Shown: positions 12,645 through 24,093 of the stretch, in pieces
Numbering within the stretch: the stretch's first letter is position 1
Layout of the letters: each line of letters opens with the position of its first letter
From: Aquilaria yunnanensis
Lineage: Eukaryota > Streptophyta > Magnoliopsida > Malvales > Thymelaeaceae
Assembly (NCBI GenBank): GCA_039654915.1
Contig: CM077594.1
Coordinates: 94,192,893 to 94,256,892, forward strand
Reading direction: 5' to 3'
Length of the DNA: 64,000 bases
Notes under the pieces: model-generated
What the model was told of the DNA's origin: nothing
The model's input: the letters and a program-made list of their open reading frames with translations, nothing else
Database searches by the model: none
Translations under genes and position numbers: made by a program

Positions 12645-12885
12645 AATAGTGCGGAAGAGAAGGTTCGTAAGCAGAAGCTGTTTGATGCTAGGAAAGTAGA
12701 GCAAAAAAGGGTTTTAATTTAAGACCCAAAGAAAAGGGAAGCGGAGAGGAGCCAGAGGAAGAGGGAAGAGAAGTTGGGTAGTTTGACCGAAGAGGAGAAA
12801 CAGAAGTTGATTGAGTCTAGAAAATAGATAAGGTGAGAACGAAGGTAAAAGCAATCGGAGCAGCAAGGGAGGAAGATGAATGAAC
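12645..12885 (+). pseudogene. Fragment resembling the N-terminal region of a TRM10-type tRNA (guanine-9-N1)-methyltransferase
   Basis: Frame +, starting at AAT 12645, reads SAEEKVRKQKLFDARKVEQ, a stop at 12720, then KKREAERSQRKREEKLGS, LTEEEKQKLIESRK, another stop, and (after further stops) KQSEQQGRKMNEL. The pattern of charged coiled-coil followed by EEKLxSxxEEExxKLIESRK is what I know from the region preceding the catalytic SPOUT domain of plant TRM10 homologues. Several stops show it is dead, and no downstream catalytic exons were found. A generic charged coiled-coil is the alternative, so the family call is moderate. Confidence 0.45.
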
Positions 12886-12899
12886 TTAAACCATAAACA

Positions 12900-15800
12900 T
12901 AAAAACCTTGAATTCTCGCACGTAATGACAATGAAAGAAATCCAGTCTCGTCAAATAGGTTCGTCCACCAATGAAATTACAATTTCTGATTTTGTTAGAG
13001 TACAAAAAATTTGGTGCAACGTTTAAAATAGAAAAGGCAACCTGAGATTTTATGTTTTCATTGTTAGATATGTTGTTGCTCCTACATGTTTGTTTAGGAT
13101 TCAAACAAGAAAAAGAATTATGGATGTTTCCCCGTAGTTTCTTAGTTTTTAGGCCAGATTAGTTTTGCAGCAAAGCAATAAGTCCAATGATTGGAAGATT
13201 TGTTTTTGAAATTTGAATTATTTTTCAATTTACATTAAGCATCTCTTGGTCCTTCTTTTGGTCATGTAGATTGTCAATTTTCTGAATGAACTACTCCTAG
13301 TTCATGTTTTCTGGAATCCATTTTCATTTCCTTTATAATTGTGTTGATGGGTTGAGAAATTCTTGATGAGTATAACCGAGTGGTGATTTGTTGGGGGTGT
13401 AATGTAATGGCTGTGGTGCTTGGTAGTGGGGATCATTATCAACCTCATTGTGTGCATTTTGAGTTTGACAGCATTTCAATGGGGACAGGCACTTGTTGAT
13501 TTATTTGGATTAGGCCTAAGTCTATGTTTCTGCAATAAAATTCAACTTCTTCACTTGTAGTTTATGGTACTTTGCACCAAATGACATTGATTCATGACAT
13601 ATTGTTAGGATGCAGTTGGATTTCCAACAGACTCATGTGGCTTTTGTTCTGCCCAGTTTGTCATTCCAATTTTTGCACTCAGCTTTGTCTATAGATTGGT
13701 TAGGTTTCATCTGATTGGGATATGATGAGGGTGTCATGATTTGGATCATAAGGTTTTAGCGAAACTGAAATTAAGTGGGTTAAATCCTAAATTTGTTGTT
13801 TAATCTTGGCATGATATATAAGTAGAATTGACATTGAGTGCTTATATTGTTCTCCAGTTGGTTTGTAGTATTTAGGCCAGAGTTATGGATGTCAACGATG
13901 ATCAATTATTTCATCTAATGAATCTTTTATGGATTGATTTGGAGATGTATGTGATTTATTTCCATTGTTTTTGGGATGTGAGATTTCCTCATTCGACTTC
14001 CTATATTCAACTTCAAGGAAGGCCTTAGTCCCCATGAAAATTGTCCAAAGAAGTAACTACGTTCTCTGTACACAGTAGACCCATCTTTGACATGAAGGGA
14101 AATTTGAAGCCCTTGATTCAATTTGATGCTTATGAATTATTGAAAAATGTTTATTGTTTATTTGTGTGTGTTAAAATTTATGCTTTATGGCCTTTTGCTG
14201 GAGTAGTTCAAGTTCATTTCTTGCATTACTTTGGTTGGTTTTTTCTAGTGGGCTGAAATTGAGGTTAAATACTAATAGAAAACTAGTAAGTAACAGAACC
14301 TTTTTTCGCCTTAAGTTTTGAATTTTAGGAGGAGGTTATAAATTGCAATACAAATATTTAGTACTTTATAATCTGATTGCTTGCTATTTGTACCTTATAC
14401 TTATCAGCTTCATGGGTTAGATATTATTATGAATTTGGTATTCATTCAGTATTTGAATTAATTTGCTCATTTGACATATTTTAGTAGTAAGTTTAATTGT
14501 TAAATGGATGTTGTTTGTGTTAAAAGCTTGGATTCCTTCATTTATGGGCTTTGGTTGCTTGTTTATTACTGTTTAATTAATTAAGTGAGGAGCTGCTACT
14601 GGTTGTCTGACAAATGTAGTTGTTACGTGTGATTTAGGAATAAACAAATTCAAGACCAGCAAGCAAAGCTTATTACATGGCTACTAATCTTACTAATTTT
14701 TGTATTGATACCTGGTTGCTGAACTTGGAGATATTATATTGTTAGTCAAGTCACAAAGTGCGAGTTTTATGGCATTCAGCAATGTACTAGTTTAAGACCT
14801 GAATATGCTAGTCCTGCCAAAATGTAAAAATAGAAATTACTGCTTATTTGGAATTGAATATTTACAGAATCATAGTTTAATTACAATTTTATGGAATACA
14901 GTTTGGATATTCCTATGATTTTATATAATTTTTTTAGTAGAAACTAGTTTGTTTGGAAATTTGGTGCTGTATGTTTGAAAAGTACCTGATTACAAAATTC
15001 ATGGTAATTTATATATTATTTGTATAAATCTGGTGAATTAAGTGAAAGTTCCCATGGATGTGTAGTTTCACTACAAGCTCCTAGATTTCCATTTTGACTT
15101 CTGTGTGATAATTATAAAATTCCCAGACCAAAGTGTTGCTAACCTCAGATCCTGTCTGGACTCCTGCCTGATAAGTTGCCTTACAGAAATTATTGGGATT
15201 TATTTTATGTCTCTGGAGCTGGAACTTTGTATGAGTGTTCATGTACATGTCTAGTTCATATTGTTATTTTTATATTATTGTGGTACATTCTTTTGAGTCG
15301 GTATGTCTTTGTGAAGAAAGATTGTTTCAATGTTTCAAGTGGTGACTTGGACTACCACTTTTGTTTTGCACAAGCATTACTTCTTTGTCTTGCGCAAGTA
15401 ATATGTATTCTTTACCTTTCTCAGGGGCCATTTCATCCTACTGTTTCAAGTGGTCCTATTGGGAAAACATGTCAAATGGCATCCCTGTTAATGTATAGCT
15501 TAATGATAATAACTGCCATTGTTTTTTGCAGGTTGAACTTTTGTTTGTTACTTAGAGATTGGAGTGGAAGGAATAAATTAAATACTTTGATCCATTACAG
15601 GTATGTTTCCAAGTTTGAGTAATATATGATTTTGGTTGCTTTAGATGTTACCAAGACTTATCCTAGTCTTTGGGAAAGAAAAAACTAGTTCCTGCTAGGT
15701 AGTGTGATTTTAAATGTGTTCTCGGCTAAGCGCTATGGATATATAATATATGGTTTTTCCATTTCTTTATGATCTCACAAGTTGCAAATAGTTCTATTAC

Positions 15801-16380
15801 TAGCTGGATTTTGAGTTGTAGATATGTTTTGGTACAATGACAAATTGAAAACTATCATACCATTTTTTTGGGCTTTTGTGGCCAGCAGCTTTTATGTTAT
15901 GTATGAAGGTATTACTTCACTAGTGAATTAAGTGGATTTTGAAGCTCAAATAAGTAATCAAATTCAATTGTTTTTAGTACTTCTCTACTAGATTTCACAG
16001 CATATGAATTTTTTGTCTAAAGTTTAGGGGAAACAACGAAGGTGAAATAGTTAGAAATTGAGTAATGTAATTGTCAAAGGATATGTGCTGAAATAGTTGT
16101 TTGTTTTCATTTGTGGGATTATTTATCAAGGTATTGAAATAGCAATGGAGGCTTACTAGGACCGAGAATAGCTACTGGCATGGATTGTTTATCACGGTAT
16201 TGACATCATTGTGCATCATAAAACCTAATGACGGCATCCAAGAGGTAGGCAATAATTTGTTTCTTCTATGGGGCAGTTGAATGTTTAATATATGTTTTGT
16301 GGTATCAAAATGAAGTTGTAGATTGCATAGTTAGCTAAAACTTTAAGTTTGTAAAATGTCTTTATGGTTTGTGTTTAGGG
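12900..16380. other. 3.5 kb without a supportable gene
   Basis: AT-rich, intron-like or intergenic sequence. The longest open frame (15176-15622, 148 codons) has no start context, domain or coding bias and looks fortuitous. This interval could be introns of the decayed locus that includes the 12.6-kb and 16.4-kb fragments, but no linking exons were found. Confidence 0.4.
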
Positions 16381-16386
16381 TTTAGG

Positions 16387-16948
16387 GTTTCCGTTGTTGA
16401 TAATGTGGATGGCTTGGGTGACTTTCAATGGGCAAGCCTCACACTTGATCATCTGGTTAGCTCAATCAGAAAGGTCTTCGAGGAACGTGTCTAAAAACTT
16501 GGGGGTTGTGCCCTATTTTTACAAGTAAGAGCAACTTTATTCCTATTTCACATGCTATTAGAAAATTGAATGGTGTCTTGCTCTAGTATTTCATTCCATT
16601 TGGTTGAAATAATATCATAATTGGTGTATTTTAGGTGTACTACTTACGGAACATTTTTTCGAGTACATACCCCATTTCATATTTTACTAACAATGTGTCC
16701 TCCAAGTTGCTAAAAAAAGGCCCAGTCTTGGATATTGAGAAGGTATAGTTATGCTGTTAACATATGAAGTGCTGTGATGGTTATGTTTGTGCTGAATTTT
16801 TTTCTTGCGACTGATTCTTGACCCTGTCTCTTTCGACTTACAGGTTCGTGAAACCCATGAAATAAAACGTGCAAAAAAGGGTGGGGAAGCCTCTACCAGA
16901 TCCATGTATGATGGAGCCAGAGATGGGCATATGCCTGATGGAGCTTAA
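16387..16948 (+). pseudogene. Three exon-like segments of an unidentified gene, with one frame break
   Basis: Segment 1 (16387 onward) reads VDNVDGLGDFQWASLTLDHL then VSSIRKVFEERV before a stop at 16492; a frame shift would continue it as SKNLGVVPYFYK to a TAAGAG site. Segment 2 (16635-16742), after a TTTTAG acceptor, ends in KLLKKGPVLDIEK at a GTATAG donor. Segment 3 (16844-16948), after a CTTACAG acceptor, joins in phase as VRETHEIKRAKKGGEASTRS, MYDGARDGHMPDGA and stop. The last two segments look like real terminal exons. I do not recognise the protein. Segment 1 vaguely recalls the region before Ulp1-like peptidases in plant transposons, but that is a weak impression. Confidence 0.4.
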
Positions 16949-16959
16949 AAGCCTCGCCA

Positions 16960-17935
16960 AGTGATTAATGAAGGTCTATGGAATTTCAGCTCCATTGAGT
17001 AGCTGATGGGTTTTTTACGCTAAGGGTTTATAGATTAGTTTAGAATTTATTAAGCCTACCCAAAATAATTAAAAAATTTGCAAGCATGTCAATGTTTAAA
17101 AATAAAGATTTGTATTGAAATTGTCGTAAATCTATAAAATGTAAAGCAATTTTCGGTTGAACAATATTCTTTGTTTTTTTTTATCACATAAACAATAAGG
17201 TAGTAGACAACATTTAAAATACATACAGTTAAATATTTTGGTATAAATAATGCAAATGCAAAGGTATAAATGGTATTCTAATTTAAAATATCATAATTTT
17301 ATTTTAACTTTTTTTTATCTCCCTTCGATTTTAAAAACATCTAAAAATTCATATAATAACCCAAACCTTAATCTCTAACTCTAAACATCAACCCTAATCT
17401 CTAACCCTAACCCCAAACGCTTGTTATTTAATTTCAGTCAACTTCTATTTAGCTACCCATATGAGTTTTTTATGAAGAAAATTTTTATACACCTTATATT
17501 TTACAATACAATTGCAATTGATGGTTGGCTCTGGATTATGTAGATATTGATTTGGAAATTATTTACAAATTATATTCAAAAAAATTTATTTGAAATAATC
17601 GATTAATTGTAATATTTGTATCATAATGTTTATTTTTTTTATTTTTTTTTATGAATTTTTCTAGTGTAAACAAAAGAAAAAGATAAATTCAGTGGCATTT
17701 AACAGCATGATAAAAATTATTTCAAATTTTATTTTAATGTTTTTTTTAATGTTTGGGCAAAAGAATAAGAAAAAAGTGAAAATAACACATAATTTTTTTT
17801 TTGTCTTTGTTAATTTATCTACTATTTGCAAAGGGTGCAAATAATCTACATATATGGAGTAATATTTATTTTAAATAATCATTTACATTATTCATATCAT
17901 TAGTTAATAATTATAATTTATAAGCCTGAAAAGAA
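16960..17935. other. AT-rich intergenic DNA with a short telomere-like patch
   Basis: No gene is seen. At about 17360-17415 there are degenerate CCCTAA-type words (AACCCTAATCTCTAACCCTA) foreshadowing the larger patch at 18.6-18.9 kb. Confidence 0.5.
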
Positions 17936-17937
17936 AT

Positions 17938-18059
17938 GATTTATTGGTTTCAAGATAATTAATTATATATGTGATGATTACATTGAATAAATTGAATATC
18001 ATTCAATATAATTCTATTAATTAATTTTACTTTTTGCTCAATACATATGTGTACTTCTC

Positions 18060-18107
<48 letters not shown>

Positions 18108-18115
18108 TTGTGATT
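17938..18115 (+). repeat. Direct repeat R1, ending in an (AAT)n microsatellite
   Basis: TGATTTATTGGTTTCAAGAT and the following roughly 120 bp are repeated at 19078 with few differences. The copy runs into an (AAT)n tract at about 18060-18106. Confidence 0.8.
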
Positions 18116-18559
18116 ACAATAAAAATAATAATAAGAACAAATTAGCTGAATTATATATTCCAATTTTTTTTTTCAAGTAATTAACTAGTACTGATGGAAA
18201 AAAGAAAAATGTGCCAAGAATTCCATGTTATGTCTCTTACTATACATTTCAGCCCCCAACCCTAATTTAACAATCGTAAGGATGATTAGGCCAAATTATA
18301 ATAACAATCGTAATTTAATCGTGGAAAGTTTTAGTTTTGAGTTTTAGGTTGATTTCAGATTAAGTAGATTATACCTGCATTTCTTGTTTAATACAAGTTA
18401 GGTCAATTTCTCACATAATATTTGACTAGTTTATTTAAGTCGGGTAATTATAGAGACTATTATGGATGTCAAAGAAATAAAATTAAATACAAATATAATT
18501 TTCTTAATGTAAACCATAAAATTGTAACAAAAATAAAAAATTATAATGAAAAATAAACC

Positions 18560-18935
18560 CTACTCCCTAACTCTAATTCCTAATTAATAGCCCTAACCAA
18601 ATCTTAATCCTAAACCATAACCCAAAACCCTAGCCCTTATCCCTATTACCTGCACCTTAAGCTAACCTTAATCCTTAATCCTAAACCCTAATCCCTAATC
18701 CTAAACCCTAACATTAAATTTGAAACCTAAAACATAATTCTAAACCTTAACCCTAAACCCTAATTCTTAACCCTAACCCTAACCCTATTCCCTAAACCTT
18801 ACCCTAACCTTAATCCCTAATCCCTAACACTAAACCATAATCCCTAATCATAAACCCTAACATTAACTCCCTAACATTAAATGTAATCATAATCTTAATC
18901 CTTTACCTTAAACCCTAACCATAAATTTTATGCCA
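18560..18935. repeat. Interstitial telomere-like repeat, degenerate CCCTAAA type
   Basis: Dense, irregular copies of CCCTAA, CCCTAAACCCTAA and related words (CCTAATCC, ACCCTAACATTAA) fill this stretch. Plant telomeres are (CCCTAAA)n on this strand, so this looks like an old internal telomeric tract or telomere-like satellite that has diverged. It flanks a long minisatellite. Confidence 0.75.
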
Positions 18936-19077
18936 CGTAACTTAAACCTAATACTAGTTGAACCTAAATCTGATGTCACATAACCTGAATCTGATGCCAG
19001 TTAATTTTAAATCTAATACCACATAATCTAAATCTGACACCAGTTGAACCTTAATGTCATACCTGTTTAACCCTAAT
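18936..19077 (+). repeat. First patch of the 21-bp minisatellite
   Basis: Units such as AACCTGAATCTGATGCCAGTT and AACCTAAATCTGATGTCACA are already present here, before the array is interrupted by direct repeat R2. Confidence 0.65.
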
Positions 19078-19193
19078 GATTTATTGGTTTCAAGATATTT
19101 AATTATATATGTGATGATTGCATTTATTAAATTGAATATCATTAAATACAACTCTATTAATTAATTATACTTTTACTGAATATGTTTTTCTAC

Positions 19194-19226
<33 letters not shown>
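19078..19226 (+). repeat. Direct repeat R2, ending in an (ATT)n microsatellite
   Basis: This is the second copy of the block at 17938, exactly 1140 bp downstream at its start. It ends in an (ATT)n tract (about 19196-19226) where R1 has (AAT)n, so the flanking microsatellite is in the opposite sense. Confidence 0.75.
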
Positions 19227-19227
<1 letters not shown>

Positions 19228-20912
19228 ATCTCACACCATTTAAGCTGAATCTCATACAACTTAACCTGAATTTAATACCATTTAATCTGAATCTCATACC
19301 ACAGCAACCTGAATCTGATGCTGTAAGTAACAACCTGAATCTTATACTAGTTAATCTGAACTTCATACCATAGCCATTTGAATCTCATACCATTTAACTT
19401 GAATATCATACCAATTAACCCAAATCTCATACCATTTAACTTAAATCTCATATCGTGTGAACCTGAATCTCATACCACAAAAACCACAAACTTACACCAC
19501 CGTAACCTGAATCGCATACCATTTAACCTGAATCGTACACTACTTAACCTGAATCCAATACCACTATAACTAGAATCTTATACCACAACAACCAGAATTT
19601 CATACGAACTTAACCTGAATCTCATACAAACTTAACCTGAACCTCATATTATTTAACTTGAATCTCATACCAATTAACCTAAATTGCATATCACCTAACC
19701 TGAATCCCATACCACAATAACCAGAATCACATACCACAACAATCTGAATCACATACCATCTAACCTGAATCTCATACCAGTTAACCTGAATCTCATACCA
19801 TTTAACCTGAATCCTATACCATTTAACCTAAATCTTATACCATGTGAACTTGAATCTGATACCATTTAACCTAATTCTGATAACACTCACCCTCAATCTG
19901 ATACCACTTAACCTGAATCCAATACCATTTAATCTGAATCTCATATTACTTAACTTGAATCCAATACCACAAGCACCTGAATATCATACCATTTAACCTG
20001 AATCTCATACCATTTAAGCTAAATCTTATACCACCTAACCTAAATCTAATACCATTTAACCCAGATCTCATACCATAACAACCTGAATCTGATACCATAA
20101 GTAACAACCTGAATCTCATACCAGTTAACCTGAGCCTTATACCATAACCATCTGAAGCTCATACCTCAAGAACCTAAATGTCATATCATTTAACCAGAAT
20201 ATTATACCACTTAACCTGAATCCTATATCACAATAACCACAATCTCATACCATCGTAACCTGAATCGTATACTACTTAACCTGAATCACATACCATTTAA
20301 CCTAAATCCTATACCATAACTTGAATCTTATACCATTTAACCTAAATCCTATACCATAACTTGAATCTCATACCATTTAACCTGAATCTCATACCAGTAA
20401 ACCTGAATCTTATACCACAATAACCAGAATCTCATACCAGTTAACTTGAATCTCATACCAACTTAACCTGAATCTCATACCATTTAGCTTGAATCTCACA
20501 TCAGTTAATCTGAATCGAATACCAGATAACCTGAATCTCATATCACTATAACCTGAATCTCATACCACAGCAACCTGAATCTCATACCAAGTCAACCTGA
20601 ATCTTATACCGTTTAACATAAATCTTATATCATTTAACCTCAATTGCATACCATTTAACCTCAATCTCATACCATTGAACCTAATTCTTATACCAATTAA
20701 CCTGAATCTTATACCACAACAACTGAAATCTTACACTACATTAACCCTACACCACTTAAACCTGAATCTCATACTGCATTAACTTGATTCTTATACCATC
20801 TGAATTTAATATCACATGAACCTGAATCTAATACCGTTTAATCTGAATTCGACATCACCTAACCTTAATATCATACTACTTAACCTGAATTACATACTAC
20901 ATAACCTGTAAC
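19227..20912 (+). repeat. 21-bp minisatellite array, roughly 80 units
   Basis: The modal unit is ATACCATTTAACCTGAATCTC without long spacers. Variants replace ATTTAA by AGTTAA, ACTTAA or ACAACAA (the last making 22-bp units). Because 21 is a multiple of three, runs of perfect-length units give open frames reading IPFNLNL heptads (for example 19378-19569), which are a by-product of unit length and not evidence for a gene. The array ends near the phrase CATAACCTGTAACCTGTTG. Confidence 0.9.
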
Positions 20913-21102
20913 CTGTTGTTCAGGTTACATTGTGATTTCCTTATTTTGTGTACTTTTGTTGCATTTCCAAACTTAGGTCCTTAACTGATCAAAAACTAAA
21001 ATCTTGGGGATGAACCATAAAAAGGGGGTATTGGTACCCCTATTGTATTTTAGAACGTCCCCTTATTTTACATGATGTCTTTTTGTTTCATACTGTTTAA
21101 AG

Positions 21103-21500
21103 ATAATTATAATTTATCTCCTAAGGTTTAGATAACGTTACACTTTGCTCCTTATATTTCAGAAATATACACTTTACCTTTACCTTTTTAATTTAGTTCA
21201 ACAACAACTTTAGAAATCTTAATTTAGACATTACGGTAATCATCTTCTAGTAGTTTCAATTTGTATGGTAATTTTTTTCAGTTAATGGATATTTTGAATT
21301 AATAAATTTTTTTAGTTTTTAATATAGTATTTTTCAAATGTCAATTAATTGTAAAAAATTACTACACAAATTGAAATTATTTAAAGATGATTACGTGCAG
21401 TCTAAATTAAGATTTTAGAAGTTATTGTCAGACTGTATAAAAATGGTAGGGGCAAAGTGTATATTTTTAACAAAAGGGAAAAATTATAATTAACCCTAAT
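21103..21500. mobile_element. MITE family M, copy 1
   Basis: The left end reads TAATTATAATTTATCTCC and the reverse complement of the right end reads TTAATTATAATTTTTCCC. Internal landmarks (ACACTTTGCTCC, AATTTAGTT, a segment reading TTAGAAGTTATTGTCAGACT) recur in the copies at 48.4 and 53.7 kb. It interrupts a third, short copy of the dispersed repeat block: the flanks match the junction near 31895-31960 (TTATTTTACATGATGTCTTT and ATATTTATATATATTTTTTT). Confidence 0.6.
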
Positions 21501-22699
21501 ATTTATATATATTTTTTTTGTATATACGTACGAAACTGAACACATGGAAGCCAAATTAGTTCTTGCTCGATATCTCTAACTCTTCCCTCAAACAATATAG
21601 AGATTTACAGTATGGGTGTTTAATTGGATGGATCAATTTTAAACCAATCCAAATAGATATAATTGATCAATTTTTAGTTTTGAAAATGGCAATGCAAACC
21701 ATTAAAAGAAGGTATGAGGACCAAATTGATCCAATTGAATGATAATTCAGTTGGATTGGTTCCTCATTTCTCACCTGAATAAATTGCTAAAAGAACACCA
21801 AAACTTCGTCCATAATAACTATGTATTTCATCTATAATAGTTAATAAGAATTACTCATATAAATAATAACAACAACTAAGATTCATCCAATATTTATATC
21901 ACAATTTTTCAGTCATAGATAATCCAACCAGGATAAAAACAGAAGCATTGATATCAAAAGTCTCTCCAGTTAGTGAATCTTTCAAAATATTTCTTTTGTT
22001 GATCTCCCAACTCAAATGGATGCAATTTTCTAGCCCACTTTGCAAGAAAAAATACTATAGTTGTAGTAACAATAGCTAATGGAAAGGCTTCTGTTGAAGA
22101 TGATCAACTAAACATACTATAGCTAACACAAAAAGAAAAAAAAACAACCATCAACTATGCAGGAAGATGAACAAAAATAGCAATTTTATTTTTCATAGAC
22201 TTATAGCAACAACAATATCACCAAAGTGAAAATAGCAATAAGAAGCAAGCAGTCAAAGAACAACAAAATGCACCCCAAGTAAATTATATACAACAGGATA
22301 AACAACTAATTCTCTAATGACAGGAGACAAGATTACAATCTAAGACAAGTACAAGAAAGATAATTCAAAAAAGTACTTCAACTCTCTCTGTCACATTAAT
22401 TCCAACCTCTTTTTGTTTTCATTTTGAAACAATAAGAACCTTGAAATGTCTAAACCCTTCTTTTTCAACAAATTTGAATGAAATTTCATCAACTATTATC
22501 ATATGTGCTAACCCCTTTCTAATAATGTCCTGATCGAATTTCCAACATCTAAGTATTGTCACCCTATGACCCTACCCCTACCTAAGTGCATTAGTTGCCT
22601 TAGATTAAATAGTTAATTCTGTTTGTCTTGCAACTACATTAGAGTGATTATTTGGACAGACAGCAGAATGCTTAATAAGATTATTAGTCCCATTATGTC

Positions 22700-24088
22700 T
22701 ATTGGAAAAAAAAATTCCCCAATCATCTATCATGCATAGCGGAACAATAAATACAATCAAATAAGCATATACAAATTTAATGTGGTTCGAGTCTTAACTA
22801 ACCTACATTCACGGATGAGATAAATCTATTAAAACAAAATATAGATATTACAGTAGAGGTATGCCCTTAGTACTCATACTGGCTTATAGATCCCCTACAC
22901 ATTACTGACAACCTCAATATTTTACCCTCACATGGCACAGGATATGAGAATTGTAAAAGGCTTCTCTTGTCCTAGGCCTCTTTAACCTCCGAACCTCACA
23001 TTTTGCCGATTTTCTCCTATGTTCAAAACCCTAACACAAGAAGCCTTTTTATAGTCTACACACAAATCCAAACCATATCAAAATAGAAAAACCAAACCCT
23101 AAACAAATAAGAAAACTAACACCTAATCCTAAACAAATTAAATTTCTAAAGCTTCTTAAATTTAAGCTAACAAACACAACAATCTTCACCTTGACTCAAA
23201 TCTTCCCAAACACGAACACATGTGATCGCAACTATGAACAAACGACTATGACTATGAACAACAAATACCACCAAGACATGAACACAACAACGAACGGAAA
23301 TGACCACGAACATCAACATCACAAGTATTAACGCACATGAAAAAAATATTCAATCTTCTTACTTATATCGAGCCATCGGTATCACATTACAACCACTGTT
23401 AAATATCCCTAGGACGATCCTTTTGGGCTTCACCAAATAATCTAAACATTCCACTATGCCAAGCATCAAACTATATGCTCCACCATGCTATGAACATACC
23501 ATAAGCTCCACAATGTCAAGAATGTAACACACAGTCCACCATGCTAGGATTAAGTTGCAAGCTCTGATACCACTTGTTTGGAAAAAAAATCCCTAATCAC
23601 CCATCATGCACAGTGGAATAATAAATACGATCAAATAAGCGCACATGAACTTAATGTGGTTTGGCTTTTAACTAACCTACATCCACAAATAAAAGAAATC
23701 TACTTAAAAAAAATATAGAAATTATAGTATATGCATGCCCTTAATACTCACGTTGGCTTATGGATCCCATACACATTATTGACAACCCCAATATCTTACC
23801 CTTACACAACACAAGATATGATAATCATAAAAGGCTTATCCTCCTAGCCCACCCTTGCCTGTAGATCTCTTCTCCTTCCTGAAACCCTCACATTTTACTT
23901 TTTCACTACATTGGCTTTTCTCTTATGCTCAAAATCCTAACACAATAAGTTTTTTTATAGGCCATACATAAACCCAAACCACATCCAAAATAAGAAAACC
24001 AAATCCTAAAAAAATATGAAAACTAACACCAAAACCTAAACAAACTAAAATTCTAAAACTTCTTAGATTTGAGCCAACAAACCCAACA
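22700..24088 (-). mobile_element. Miniature Copia-like LTR retrotransposon (TRIM type), complete
   Basis: Two direct LTR copies are 22700-23181 and 23575-24088, ending ACACAACA and ACCCAACA. Next to the right-hand copy, the complement strand reads TGGTATCAGAGC (complement of 23561-23572), the primer-binding site matching initiator methionine tRNA. The element is therefore on the minus strand and the right LTR is the 5' one. The interior is only about 393 bp, with no gag or pol. On the minus strand a purine-rich tract (AAGGTGAAGA) lies against the 3' LTR. Flanks ATGTC (22695-22699) and ATGCC (24089-24093) fit a 5-bp target duplication with one substitution. The LTRs are visibly diverged, so it is not recent. 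Confidence 0.8.
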
Positions 24089-24093
24089 ATGCC

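Noticed and set aside
15176..15622. 148-codon open frame on the + strand
   Set aside because: It is the longest frame in the region, but it is Leu/Cys/Phe-rich in the way random T-rich DNA is, with no domain, no upstream promoter signs and no supporting neighbours.
19182..19569. Two open frames reading IPFNLNL heptads, a possible repeat protein
   Set aside because: The frames follow directly from the 21-bp minisatellite unit and an (ATT)n tract giving poly-Leu. Units of 22 bp break the frame elsewhere.
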